The notes under the pieces: generated by a model
What the model was told of the DNA's origin: nothing
Seen by the model: the letters and a program-made list of their open reading frames with translations, nothing else
Database searches by the model: none
Translations under genes and position numbers: made by a program
From: UBA1801 sp035353395
Lineage (GTDB): Bacteria; Acidobacteriota; Holophagae; Holophagales; Holophagaceae
Direction: 5' to 3'
DNA length: 43,429 nt
Assembly (NCBI GenBank): GCA_035353395.1
Contig: DAOPZL010000020.1
Coordinates: 1 to 43,429, forward strand
In this document: positions 7,079 through 15,723 of the stretch, one piece after another
How the letters are laid out: each line of letters starts with the position of its first letter
How positions within the stretch are numbered: position 1 is the stretch's first letter

Positions 7079-8926
7079 ATGAGCCCAAACCTCAATGTCC
7101 CTGACTACGTACACAACGCGAAGGCGATCGCCTGGATCGAGGAGGTGGCGGCCCTGTGCAAGCCCGACAAGATCCACTGGTGTGACGGCTCCCAGGAGGA
7201 ATACGACCAGCTCTGCGAAGGCTTGGTCAAGGGCGGCACCTTCAGGCGCCTCAATCCAGAGAAGCGCCCCAACAGCTTCCTGGCCTTCTCGGATCCCAGC
7301 GACGTGGCCCGGGTCGAGGACCGGACCTTCATCTGCTCCCAGCGCAAGCAGGATGCCGGCCCCACCAACAACTGGGTCGATCCCAAGGAGATGAAGGCCA
7401 AGCTGACGGAGCTCTACCGGGGATGCATGCAGGGGCGCACCCTCTACGTCATCCCCTTCAGCATGGGACCGCTGGGATCCAACATCGCCCACATCGGCAT
7501 CGAGCTCTCCGACTCGGCCTACGTGGCCGCGAACATGCGCATCATGACCCGCATGGGCCGGAAGGTGTGGGACGTGCTCGGCTCGAACGACTTCGTGCCC
7601 TGCCTGCACTCCGTCGGGAAACCCCTGCAGCCCGGCGAGAAGGATGTCGCCTGGCCCTGCAACAAGGAGAACAAGTACATCGTCCACTTCCCCGAGGATC
7701 ACGCCATCTGGTCCTTCGGCAGTGGCTACGGCGGGAACGCCCTCCTCGGCAAGAAGTGCTTCGCCCTGCGCATCGCCAGTTCCATGGCCCGGGACCAGGG
7801 CTGGATGGCCGAGCACATGCTGATCCTCGGCCTCGAGGACCCCAAGGGCGAGAAGACCTACGTCGCCGCCGCATTCCCCAGCGCCTGCGGGAAGACCAAC
7901 TTCGCCATGCTGCAGGTGCCCGAGCAGTTCAAGGGCTACAAGGTCAGCACCATCGGCGACGACATCGCCTGGGTCAAGCCGGGCGCCGACGGCAGGCTCT
8001 ACGCCATCAATCCCGAGGCGGGCTTCTTCGGGGTGGCGCCGGGCACGAGCATGAAGTCGAACGCCAACGCCATGCTCACCATGACCAGGAACAGCATCTT
8101 CACCAACGTGGCGCTGACGCCCGACGGCGATGTCTGGTGGGAAGGCATGACCGACGAGGAGCCCGAGAAGCTCACCGACTGGCAGGGACAGGAATGGACC
8201 AAGGGCTGCGGACGCAAGGCGGCCCACCCCAACAGCCGCTTCACCGCCCCGGCCGGACAGTGCCCTTCCATCGATCCCGCCTGGGAGGATCCGAAGGGCG
8301 TGCCCATCAGCGCGTTCATCTTCGGCGGAAGGCGCGCCACCACCGTGCCGCTGGTCATGCAGTCCTTCAACTGGGGCTTCGGCGTCTACCAGGCGGCCAC
8401 CATCGGCAGCGAGATGACCGCGGCCGCCGCCGGGAACATCGGTGAAGTCCGCCGGGATCCCTTCGCCATGCTGCCCTTCTGCGGCTACCACATGGGCGAC
8501 TACTTCAACCACTGGCTGAGGATGGGCCGCGAGATCAAGAACCCGCCCCTCATCTTCTGCGTCAACTGGTTCCGCAAGAACAAGGACGGCAAGTTCATCT
8601 GGCCCGGCTACAGCGACAACTTCCGCGTCCTGAAGTGGATGGTGGACCGGGTCCGCGGCCGCGCCCACGCCGTGGAGACCCCCCTGGGCTGGACGCCCCA
8701 GGAGGAGGACCTGGACCTGACGGGACTCGGCGGCTTCGGCCTCGACCAGCTCCGGGAGGCCATGAAGGTGTCCCGGGACGAGTGGCGCCGCGAACTGCTG
8801 CTCCACGAGGAACTCTTCGAGAAGCTGTTCGACCGCATGCCCAAGGAATTCCTGCACATGCGGCAGCTCCTGCTCTCGAACCTCTGGCGCACACCCCAGG
8901 ACACGGGACTGGCCCCCGAGCGTTGA
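7079..8926 (+). CDS. pckG: Phosphoenolpyruvate carboxykinase (GTP)
   Basis: Converts oxaloacetate and GTP to PEP, CO2 and GDP: the gluconeogenic exit from the TCA cycle (or the anaplerotic reverse). The 615-residue length matches the GTP-specific class. Class signatures are the P-loop FPSACGKTN with the hyper-reactive cysteine (C270), GDDIAWVK just downstream, the NPEAGFFGVAPGTS loop, FGGRRATTVPLV, and the guanine-pocket region NWFRKNKDGKFIWPGYSDNFRVL, of which the WPG(Y/F)xxNxR part is typical. The ATG at 7079 is chosen because a GTGGAGAG Shine-Dalgarno lies 7 nt before it; an in-frame GTG at 7064 overlaps that site. It is monocistronic, between its own promoter and a strong terminator. Confidence 0.97.
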   Translation: MSPNLNVPDYVHNAKAIAWIEEVAALCKPDKIHWCDGSQEEYDQLCEGLVKGGTFRRLNPEKRPNSFLAFSDPSDVARVEDRTFICSQRKQDAGPTNNWVDPKEMKAKLTELYRGCMQGRTLYVIPFSMGPLGSNIAHIGIELSDSAYVAANMRIMTRMGRKVWDVLGSNDFVPCLHSVGKPLQPGEKDVAWPCNKENKYIVHFPEDHAIWSFGSGYGGNALLGKKCFALRIASSMARDQGWMAEHMLILGLEDPKGEKTYVAAAFPSACGKTNFAMLQVPEQFKGYKVSTIGDDIAWVKPGADGRLYAINPEAGFFGVAPGTSMKSNANAMLTMTRNSIFTNVALTPDGDVWWEGMTDEEPEKLTDWQGQEWTKGCGRKAAHPNSRFTAPAGQCPSIDPAWEDPKGVPISAFIFGGRRATTVPLVMQSFNWGFGVYQAATIGSEMTAAAAGNIGEVRRDPFAMLPFCGYHMGDYFNHWLRMGREIKNPPLIFCVNWFRKNKDGKFIWPGYSDNFRVLKWMVDRVRGRAHAVETPLGWTPQEEDLDLTGLGGFGLDQLREAMKVSRDEWRRELLLHEELFEKLFDRMPKEFLHMRQLLLSNLWRTPQDTGLAPER

Positions 8927-8945
8927 AGCTGTTTTTTCCGGTGAG

Positions 8946-8971
8946 AGCCCCGCTTCGGCGGGGCTTTTTTT
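8946..8971 (+). terminator. Rho-independent terminator after pckG
   Basis: Perfect 8-bp stem AGCCCCGC/GCGGGGCT with a TTCG tetraloop, followed by seven T residues, 20 bases after the pckG stop. Confidence 0.93.
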
Positions 8972-9013
8972 GTGAGCCCAGAATTGTTTATCTGGATTTT
9001 TAGAAAATCTTAG

Positions 9014-9042
9014 TTGACACGTATCATATTCCTTCCTACCTT
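9014..9042 (+). promoter_or_regulatory. Candidate clpB promoter
   Basis: A perfect TTGACA at 9014-9019 and, 17 nt later, TACCTT (9037-9042) in an AT-rich zone directly upstream of clpB. No CIRCE inverted repeat and no clear sigma-32-type CCCCAT box is visible. Confidence 0.4.
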
Positions 9043-9060
9043 TGTGAGCGGAGGGGTCCC

Positions 9061-11634
9061 ATGTCCCAGCTGCCGTTCACCCAGAAGGCCAACGATGTCC
9101 TGGTTTCCGCCCGCGAGAAGGCGATCCAGGGCCAGCATCCCGAGCTGCTGCCGCAGCACGTGTTCCTGGCCCTCCTGGCGCCGGAGATCGGCCTGAGGCC
9201 CGTCCTGGAGAGGGCCGGGCTGGAGGCCGAGGCCCAGAAGGGACTGGCGGACGGCGCGGAATCCCTGGTCGACCACCTCTCCAAGGCCATCGGCGGGGCC
9301 GAGCCCCAGGCAGGGCCGGCGCTCCGCAACTTCCTGGAACTGGCCTCGGACACGGGCCGGGGCCTGGGGGACCGCTTCCTCTCGACGGACGCGATGCTCC
9401 TGGCCTTCGCCAACGCGCATACGGACGTCAAGAAGCTGCTCGAACGCTTCGGGCTGGACCGCAAGAAGCTCGAGGGCGCCATCCGGGAGTCCCGCAAGGG
9501 GGCCCGCGTCGAGGACGAGCGCGCCGAGGAGAAGTTCGCCTCCCTGGAGAAGTACGCCAAGGACTTCACGTCCCTGGCGGAAGCCGGGAAGCTGGATCCG
9601 GTCATCGGGCGGGATGAGGAGATCCGCCGGGTGCTGCAGGTCCTTTCCCGCCGCACCAAGAACAACCCGGTCCTGATCGGGGAGGCCGGGGTCGGCAAGA
9701 CGGCCATCGCCGAGGGGCTGGCGCAGCGGATCGTCAGGAACGACGTGCCGGAGAGTCTCAAGAACATCCGCCTGATGGGGCTGGACATGGGATCGCTCGT
9801 GGCCGGGACCCAGTACCGGGGGCAGTTCGAGGAGCGCCTGAAGGGCGTCATCAAGGAGATCGAGGCCAGCGAGGGCCGGATCATCCTCTTCATCGACGAA
9901 CTGCACCTGCTGGTGGGCGCGGGCTCCGCCGAGGGCAGCATGGACGCGGCCAACCTGCTGAAGCCGGCCCTGGCGCGGGGCGACCTGCGCTGCATCGGCG
10001 CCACCACCCTCAACGAGTACCAGAAGCACGTGGAGAAGGACGCAGCCCTGGCCAGGCGGTTCCAGCCGGTCTTCGTGGACGAGCCCAGCGTCGAGGATTC
10101 CATCAGCATCCTGCGCGGCCTGAAGGAGCGCTACGAGCTGCACCATGGCGTCCGCATCCGCGACGCGGCCCTGGTCGAGGCCGTGCAGCTTTCGAGCCGC
10201 TACATCGCCGACCGTTTCCTGCCGGACAAGGCCGTGGACCTGATGGACGAGGCGGCCTCCAGCGTGCGCATGCAGATCGACAGCCGTCCCCTGGAGATCG
10301 ACGTGCGGGAGCGGCGGGAGATGCAGCTCCAGCTGGAGCGCCACGCCCTGGCGAAGGAGAAGGACGCCGCCAGCAAGGCGCGCACCCGGGAACTGGACAA
10401 GGAGCTGGCGGAGCTGGGCGAGGAGCTGGGCCGGCTGCGGGCCCAGTGGGAGAACGAGAAGAAGCAGATCGAGCAGACGAGGACCATGCAGAAGCGCCTG
10501 GACGACCTGCGCATCGAGCTGGAGCAGGCCAAGACCCGGGGCGAGTACGAGCGCGCCTCCCGCCTGGAATACGGCGAGATCCCGGCCCTGGAGAAACAGA
10601 TCGAGGCCGCCTCCCGCAACGCGGACGCCATGCTGCGCCTGGAGGTCGCGGAGGAGGACGTGGCCGCCGTGGTGAGCAAGTGGACGGGCATCCCCGTCTC
10701 CAAGTTGATGGAAGGGGAGATCCAGAAGCTCCTGCACATGGAGGACCGCCTGCATCAGCGGGTCGTGGGCCAGGACAACGCGCTCGTGGCCATCAGCGAC
10801 GCCCTGCGGCGCAACCGGGCGGGCCTTTCGGACACGAAGCGGCCCATCGGCAGCTTCCTGTTCCTGGGGCCCACGGGCGTGGGCAAGACGGAGGTCGCGC
10901 GGTCCCTGGCGGAATTCCTCTTCGACGACGAGAACGCCCTGGTCCGGATCGACATGAGCGAGTTCACCCACGAGGCCGACGCCACGAGGCTCATCGGCGC
11001 CGCGCCCGGCTACATCGGCTACGAGGAGGGGGGCCGGCTCACGGAGGCGGTGCGGCGCAGGCCCTACTCGGTGATCCTCCTGGACGAGATGGAGAAGGCC
11101 CACCCCCGGATCTTCGACCTCTTCCTGCAGGTGCTCGAGGACGGCCGCCTCACGGACGGCAAGGGCCGCACCGTGAACTTCCGGAACACCGTGGTGCTCA
11201 TGACGTCCAACGTCGGGAGTTCGGCCATCTTCGAGGCGGGAGGCCAGGTGGACAAGGCCCAGCAGGAGGTCCAGGCGGCGCTGCGCGCCTACTTCCGCCC
11301 GGAATTCCTGAACCGCGTGGACGAGGTCGTCACCTTCCGCTCCCTCAGCCAGGAGGACATGGTCTCCGTGGCCAGGATCCAGACCGCCAGGGTGGAGGCC
11401 ATGCTGGCCGAGCGGCGGATCGGGCTGGAGATCCCCGGCGAGGCCCTGGACTGGCTCGCCGCGGAAGGCTTCGATCCCCAGATGGGGGCCCGCCCCTTGA
11501 AGCGGCTCATCCAGCAGAGGGTGGTCAATCCCCTCTCCCGGATGATCCTGGAGGGCAGGCTCCGGCCCGGCCAGATGGCCGCGCTCCGCGTCCAGGACGG
11601 CGACCTGAAGCTGGAGGCCGGCGCGGTGCAGTAG
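9061..11634 (+). CDS. clpB: ATP-dependent disaggregase ClpB
   Basis: Hexameric AAA+ chaperone that works with DnaK to extract proteins from aggregates. The 857 residues show the Clp N-domain (about 1-145), first AAA+ module with Walker A GEAGVGKT (from G207) and Walker B ILFIDELHLL, the ClpB-specific coiled-coil middle domain (about 400-530, Glu/Lys/Arg-rich), second AAA+ module with Walker A GPTGVGKT (from G603) and Walker B VILLDEMEKAHP, and the C-terminal small domain. The long middle domain distinguishes it from ClpA, and the absence of an IGF-type loop fits a protein that does not feed ClpP. GGAGGGG lies before the ATG. dnaK/grpE are not nearby. The gene has its own promoter after the pckG terminator. 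Confidence 0.97.
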   Translation: MSQLPFTQKANDVLVSAREKAIQGQHPELLPQHVFLALLAPEIGLRPVLERAGLEAEAQKGLADGAESLVDHLSKAIGGAEPQAGPALRNFLELASDTGRGLGDRFLSTDAMLLAFANAHTDVKKLLERFGLDRKKLEGAIRESRKGARVEDERAEEKFASLEKYAKDFTSLAEAGKLDPVIGRDEEIRRVLQVLSRRTKNNPVLIGEAGVGKTAIAEGLAQRIVRNDVPESLKNIRLMGLDMGSLVAGTQYRGQFEERLKGVIKEIEASEGRIILFIDELHLLVGAGSAEGSMDAANLLKPALARGDLRCIGATTLNEYQKHVEKDAALARRFQPVFVDEPSVEDSISILRGLKERYELHHGVRIRDAALVEAVQLSSRYIADRFLPDKAVDLMDEAASSVRMQIDSRPLEIDVRERREMQLQLERHALAKEKDAASKARTRELDKELAELGEELGRLRAQWENEKKQIEQTRTMQKRLDDLRIELEQAKTRGEYERASRLEYGEIPALEKQIEAASRNADAMLRLEVAEEDVAAVVSKWTGIPVSKLMEGEIQKLLHMEDRLHQRVVGQDNALVAISDALRRNRAGLSDTKRPIGSFLFLGPTGVGKTEVARSLAEFLFDDENALVRIDMSEFTHEADATRLIGAAPGYIGYEEGGRLTEAVRRRPYSVILLDEMEKAHPRIFDLFLQVLEDGRLTDGKGRTVNFRNTVVLMTSNVGSSAIFEAGGQVDKAQQEVQAALRAYFRPEFLNRVDEVVTFRSLSQEDMVSVARIQTARVEAMLAERRIGLEIPGEALDWLAAEGFDPQMGARPLKRLIQQRVVNPLSRMILEGRLRPGQMAALRVQDGDLKLEAGAVQ

Positions 11635-11700
11635 GGCGCCCCCTCGGAAAGTTGCCCCGTCGGGAGGTGATGACGATAGGATGCTTGAAATGGTCTACCC

Positions 11701-13119
11701 GTGGAAAAGCACCGCGTCCTGATCGTCGATGATGAAGCCGACTTCCGGAACCTCCTGGTGGAGGCCCTGGAAGGCATGGGCTATCCCGTGGAGGGCGCCG
11801 AGAGCGCCGAGACGGCGGTGGAGATGGTCAAGGAGAGGCACTACGCGATCCTCTTCACGGACCTCAACATGCCCGGCGGCCTGTCCGGCCTGGAGCTCCT
11901 GAAGGAGATCCAGACCATCGACCCGAAGACGTTCTGCATCCTCATGACGGGCTACGCGACCACGGAAGCCGCCATCATCGCCCTCAAGCGGGGGGCCTAC
12001 GACTTCATCCAGAAGCCCTTCAAGCTCGCGGAGCTGGAAGCCAGCCTCGTGCGCGCCCTCGGCCACTACCGTTCCCTCAGGGAAAACGAGGCCTACCAGT
12101 CCCGTCTCGAGGACATGGTCATGGAGCGCACCCAGGAGATCCTGGGCCTGAAGGACGACATCGAGAAGCTCTTCGACGGATTCGTGCAGGCCAGCGTGCT
12201 GGCGATCGAGGCCCGGGATCCTTCCACTTCCGGACATTCCTCCCGCGTGGCAGAACTGACCGTCGGGCTGGCGGAGGCGGTGAACCGGACCCCCCAGGGC
12301 TTCTACGGACCCATCCACTTCTCGGAGCAGCAGGTCAAGGAGATCCGCTACGCGAGCCTGCTGCATGATTTCGGGAAAGTCGGCGTGAGGGAGCAGGTGC
12401 TGGTGAAGGCCCGGAAGCTGCAGCCGGAGCGCCTGGAACGGATCCTCCAGCGACTCTACCAGCGGGACATGGAGATCGCGCTGGCGGCCATGGAGCAGGC
12501 CTGGGACCGGGGCGAGCGGGCGGACAAGTCGGTGTTCCGCAGTCTCCTGGCGGAGCGTCGGCGGGAAAGCCGCCGCCTGGTGGACCTGATCCTGCGGTGC
12601 AACGAGCCCCAGGTCCTGCCGCAAGAGGTGGTCGAGGCCATGGACGACCTCGAAGTCCTCGAGTACACCCACTGGGAGGGGGAGCGCCAGAGGATCCTGG
12701 AAGGCGAGGACATCTCGGCCCTGCGCATCCCCAAGGGGAGCCTTTCCGCGGAAGAGCGCAGCGAAGTCAACAGCCACGTGACCCACACGTTCCGCTTCCT
12801 GAGCCAGATCCCCTGGACGGGCCCCCTCGCCGGGCTCCCGGAGATCGCCTACGCCCATCACGAGCGGCTCAACGGGAAGGGCTACCCGCGCGGTCTCAAG
12901 TCGGACCAGATCCCCCCCCAGAGCAGGCTCATGGCCATCGCGGACGTCTACGACGCCCTCGTGGCGGCCGACCGCCCCTACAAGGTGGCCGTGACGGTTC
13001 CCCGCAGCCTGGAGATCCTGGAGGACGAAGTGAAGTCCGGCCTCCTGGACGGCGATGCCCTGAGGATCTTCGTGGATGCGAGGATCTATGAACTCACCAT
13101 CCCGCGGTTCAGGTCGTAG
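11701..13119 (+). CDS. Response regulator with HD-GYP domain carrying a large insertion
   Basis: The 472-residue protein has an N-terminal receiver domain (about 1-125; LIVDDEADF acid pocket, DLNMPGG phospho-acceptor, QKPFK lysine), a coiled-coil linker (about 130-165) and an HD-GYP-like domain. The HD motif is LLHDFGKVG (H222-D223) and the GYP motif is HHERLNGKGYPRGL (H386-H387). Canonical domains have about 55 residues between the two; here there are about 163, so a charged helical insertion of roughly 100 residues (about 235-340) interrupts the domain. The usual aspartate of HHExxDGxGYP is asparagine (N391). HD-GYP domains hydrolyse c-di-GMP; the changed residue and insertion make activity uncertain. 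It starts with GTG, no alternative is in frame, and no Shine-Dalgarno is seen. Confidence 0.88.
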   Translation: MEKHRVLIVDDEADFRNLLVEALEGMGYPVEGAESAETAVEMVKERHYAILFTDLNMPGGLSGLELLKEIQTIDPKTFCILMTGYATTEAAIIALKRGAYDFIQKPFKLAELEASLVRALGHYRSLRENEAYQSRLEDMVMERTQEILGLKDDIEKLFDGFVQASVLAIEARDPSTSGHSSRVAELTVGLAEAVNRTPQGFYGPIHFSEQQVKEIRYASLLHDFGKVGVREQVLVKARKLQPERLERILQRLYQRDMEIALAAMEQAWDRGERADKSVFRSLLAERRRESRRLVDLILRCNEPQVLPQEVVEAMDDLEVLEYTHWEGERQRILEGEDISALRIPKGSLSAEERSEVNSHVTHTFRFLSQIPWTGPLAGLPEIAYAHHERLNGKGYPRGLKSDQIPPQSRLMAIADVYDALVAADRPYKVAVTVPRSLEILEDEVKSGLLDGDALRIFVDARIYELTIPRFRS

Positions 13120-13122
13120 GAT
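13117..13122 (+). promoter_or_regulatory. -10-like box 7 nt before a response regulator start
   Basis: TAGGAT overlaps the stop codon of the previous gene and ends 7 nt before the ATG at 13130, which would give a leaderless transcript in addition to read-through from the upstream gene. Confidence 0.3.
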
Positions 13123-13129
13123 AGGGAGC

Positions 13130-14041
13130 ATGATCCCCGACCCCATCCTGATCGTGGACGACGAATCCGATCTGCGGATCCCGCTGCGGGAGGCCCTGGC
13201 GGCGGATGGCTACACCGTCGAGGACGCGGCGAACGCCGAGGCGGCCCTGGCGCTCCTCGAGGGCAAGCACTACCCCGTCATCGTGACGGACCTCCACATG
13301 CCCGGCGGCCTGTCGGGCCTGGAGCTGATCGCCGCCGTGAAGGGGCGCGACCCGGGAACGCTGTGCGTGGTGATCACGGGTTTCGCCAGCCTCGACGTCG
13401 CGGTGGAAGCCATCAAGGGAGGGGCCTACGACTTCGTCCAGAAGCCGTTCAAGCTCGCGGAGATCGAGGCCGTCCTGGACCGGGCCCTCGAGCACGCCCG
13501 CCTGCTGGACCAGCTGGAGGCCTACCGGAAGGACCTGGAGGAGCGCGTCGTCTCCAGGGCGAAGCGGCTCAAGAGCCTTCACGAGGAGGTGCTCACCCTC
13601 AACGATCTCCTGATGGAAGCCCAGGGGGAGATAGACGAGAAGAACGCCCTGATGCCCTTCCTTCGTTTCCTCGAGGAAAGGTTCTCGCCGGACGCCTACG
13701 TCGCGCTGCTGCCCGGCGCCGGGGGCTGGGACATCCTCGCCCGGAAAGGGGCGCGTCCCTGGGCCGCCTTCGGCAGCCTGCCGAGGCCGGAAGACCTCCT
13801 GGTCCCCATGGACTGGGGCTGGAGCGGGGGCTATCCGGACGGCTACCTGATCCCCCTCCGGAAGGGGACGCTGCCCCTGGGAGCCCTCTTCCTGGGATTC
13901 GAGAAGAGATCCGCCTTCGATCCGGAGGACCCTTCCTTCGTGCTGCTCAAGGCCCAGATGCAGGCGGCCCTGCACGGGCTGCGCTGCGCCCGGGCGCGGA
14001 CCGCCCCCAGGGCGGGGGGAACGCGCAGGAAGAAGGAGTGA
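13130..14041 (+). CDS. Response regulator with coiled-coil and GAF-like output region
   Basis: A 303-residue protein: receiver domain (about 1-122; LIVDDESDL, DLHMPGGLSGLEL, FVQKPFKLAE), a long coiled coil (about 130-180) and a C-terminal alpha/beta domain of about 110 residues (PDAYVALLPG...LIPLRKGTLPLGALFLG...) that reads like a GAF fold without recognisable ligand residues. The tail is very basic. The receiver is clearly a paralogue of the one in the gene just upstream (shared MPGGLSGLEL with an extra Gly, and GAYDF(I/V)QKPFKLAE), so the two arose by duplication. The start at 13130 is chosen because the conserved receiver strand begins 6 residues later; only 10 bases separate it from the previous stop. 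It overlaps the signals of the next gene (TGA at 14039-14041, next ATG at 14043). Confidence 0.82.
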   Translation: MIPDPILIVDDESDLRIPLREALAADGYTVEDAANAEAALALLEGKHYPVIVTDLHMPGGLSGLELIAAVKGRDPGTLCVVITGFASLDVAVEAIKGGAYDFVQKPFKLAEIEAVLDRALEHARLLDQLEAYRKDLEERVVSRAKRLKSLHEEVLTLNDLLMEAQGEIDEKNALMPFLRFLEERFSPDAYVALLPGAGGWDILARKGARPWAAFGSLPRPEDLLVPMDWGWSGGYPDGYLIPLRKGTLPLGALFLGFEKRSAFDPEDPSFVLLKAQMQAALHGLRCARARTAPRAGGTRRKKE

Positions 14042-14042
14042 C

Positions 14043-15065
14043 ATGGTGAACACCAAGGGCAGCGGACTCCTCTGGGCCGGATTCGAGGGCAGGGACAGCT
14101 CGGAGGTCGATCTCGGCTTCACTCCGGGCGGGCTCGTGCTCTTCTCGCGCAACCTGGACGCGGATCCATGGTCCGGCCCGGAACGCTGCCATGCCCTGAT
14201 CTCGGATCTGAAGCGGCGCTGGGGGAGCGCGCTGCCCCTGCCCGTCGCCGTGGATCAGGAAGGCGGCGTCGTGTCGCGGCTCCGCTGCTGGACCGGGGAG
14301 ACCCCGAGCCTGCGGACCCTCTGGCTCGGGGGAGGCGCCGCGGCCTGCGAGCGCTGGGGGAGGCTGTGGGGGCAGGGCCTGAGGCTCCTGGGTTTCAACG
14401 TGGACTTCGCTCCCGTGGCGGATCTTCACGACGGCCACGCGGGCACCGGCCTCGGGGACCGGATGGCCAGCGACCGGCCGGAGGAGGCCGCCCTGGCCGC
14501 GGGGGCCTTCCTCTTCGGGCTCGAGGGGGCGGGCGTCCGGGGTTGCCTGAAGCATTTCCCCGGCCTGGGCGGAACCCTGGTGGACAGCCACAAGGCGCTT
14601 CCGGAGCTGCGGGACCCGGAGCGGATCGCCAGGAACCTGCTCCCCTTCCGCATGCTCGCCCATCCGGATCGGCTCGTGATGGTCGCCCACCTGCGGCTGC
14701 CGGGCACCGGCGACCGCCCCGCGAGCCTCCATCCCGGCACCGTGGCCGCGAATCCCTGGGGGATCCGGGGACGGTGGATCACGGACGATCTGGAGATGGG
14801 GGGGTGTTCGGACTGGAGCTGGGAGGAACGGGTGCGAGGCTGCCTGGAGGCGGGGCACCAGGCCCTGGTGGTCTGCCAGACGCCCGCGGGCATCCAGGCC
14901 TGCGCGGAAGCCGCGGCCCGGATGCCGGAGGCCCTGGCGGCTCCCGCCGCCCGGCGGTTCGAGACCCTGCGGCGGAGCCTGGGACCCGCCGCCCCGGGCC
15001 GCTTCGACAGGCAGGCGTGGGATTCCTGGCTGGAGACGATCCGGCAGGAAGCCCGGAGGTCGTGA
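14043..15065 (+). CDS. nagZ: Glycoside hydrolase family 3 protein, beta-N-acetylhexosaminidase (NagZ-like)
   Basis: Likely removes N-acetylglucosamine from muropeptides in the cytoplasm during peptidoglycan recycling. The 340 residues form the single GH3 TIM barrel of NagZ: VAVDQEGGVVSRL at about residues 63-75, the KHFPGLGGTLVDSHKALP loop carrying the acid/base Asp-His pair, and WITDDLEMGG with the nucleophile aspartate. AAGGAG precedes the ATG, and the previous stop is only 1 base away, so translation is coupled to the response regulator. No amidase or anhydro-MurNAc kinase is adjacent. NagZ proteins with serine in place of the first T of ITDD are common; this substitution is conservative. 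A secreted GH3 enzyme is unlikely because there is no signal peptide. Confidence 0.87.
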   Translation: MVNTKGSGLLWAGFEGRDSSEVDLGFTPGGLVLFSRNLDADPWSGPERCHALISDLKRRWGSALPLPVAVDQEGGVVSRLRCWTGETPSLRTLWLGGGAAACERWGRLWGQGLRLLGFNVDFAPVADLHDGHAGTGLGDRMASDRPEEAALAAGAFLFGLEGAGVRGCLKHFPGLGGTLVDSHKALPELRDPERIARNLLPFRMLAHPDRLVMVAHLRLPGTGDRPASLHPGTVAANPWGIRGRWITDDLEMGGCSDWSWEERVRGCLEAGHQALVVCQTPAGIQACAEAAARMPEALAAPAARRFETLRRSLGPAAPGRFDRQAWDSWLETIRQEARRS

Positions 15066-15072
15066 TTGCCGC

Positions 15073-15078
15073 TATCCT
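15073..15078 (+). promoter_or_regulatory. Possible -10 box before clpP
   Basis: TATCCT 21 nt before the clpP ATG, overlapping the short gap after the NagZ-like gene. No -35 is recognisable. Confidence 0.25.
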
Positions 15079-15099
15079 GGTTACCGACTGAGGAGTCCC

Positions 15100-15696
15100 A
15101 TGTTCGAACGTGCCTACTATCCTCCGATCGTCATCGAGGAAACCCCCCGGGGCGAGCGCAGCTACGACATCTACTCGCGCCTCCTGAAGGACAACATCAT
15201 CTTCCTCGGCACGGCCATCGACGACAGCGTCGCCAATGCCGTCGTGGCCCAGATGCTGTTCCTGGAGAGCGAGGACCCGGACAAGGACATCCAGATCTAC
15301 ATCAACAGCCCTGGAGGCAGCGTCACGGCGGGACTCGCGATCTACGACACCATGCAGTTCGTGAAGAACGACATCGTCACCTACTGCATCGGCCAGGCGG
15401 CCAGCATGGCCGCCCACCTGCTCGCCGCGGGCACCCGGGGCAAGCGGTTCGCCCTTCCCAGCGCGCGCATCATGATCCATCAGCCTTCCGGGGGAGCCCA
15501 GGGCCAGGCCTCGGACATCGAGATCACCTTCAAGGAGATCCAGCGCCTGAAGGACAACCTGGCGGCGGCCCTCGCCAAGCACACCAACCAGTCCCTCAAG
15601 AAGGTCATGAAGGACATGGATCGCGACTATTTCATGAGCGCCGACGAGGCGATGGAGTACGGGCTCATCGACAAGGTGCTCACCGAGCGCCCCTGA
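15100..15696 (+). CDS. clpP: ATP-dependent Clp protease proteolytic subunit
   Basis: Serine peptidase that forms the tetradecameric chamber fed by ClpX/ClpA. The 198-residue protein carries the triad S102 (GQAASMAAH), H127 (MIHQPSGG) and D176 (MDRDYF), the NSPGGSVTAGLAIYDTM substrate loop and the RSYDIYSRLLKDNIIFLG start of the fold. The N-terminus is short, so little or no propeptide is expected. GGAG lies 6 nt before the ATG. Unusually, neither clpX nor the trigger factor gene is adjacent; the latter is 11 kb away. Neighbours are a NagZ-like gene upstream and an aldose epimerase-like gene 27 bases downstream. Confidence 0.97.
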   Translation: MFERAYYPPIVIEETPRGERSYDIYSRLLKDNIIFLGTAIDDSVANAVVAQMLFLESEDPDKDIQIYINSPGGSVTAGLAIYDTMQFVKNDIVTYCIGQAASMAAHLLAAGTRGKRFALPSARIMIHQPSGGAQGQASDIEITFKEIQRLKDNLAAALAKHTNQSLKKVMKDMDRDYFMSADEAMEYGLIDKVLTERP

Positions 15697-15723
15697 GCGG
15701 TCCCGGCCGGGCCCGGAGCGGAT

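Noticed and set aside
9001..9060. CIRCE or sigma-32 element before clpB
   Set aside because: No TTAGCACTC-type inverted repeat and no CCCCAT-like box; only a TTGACA promoter is supported.
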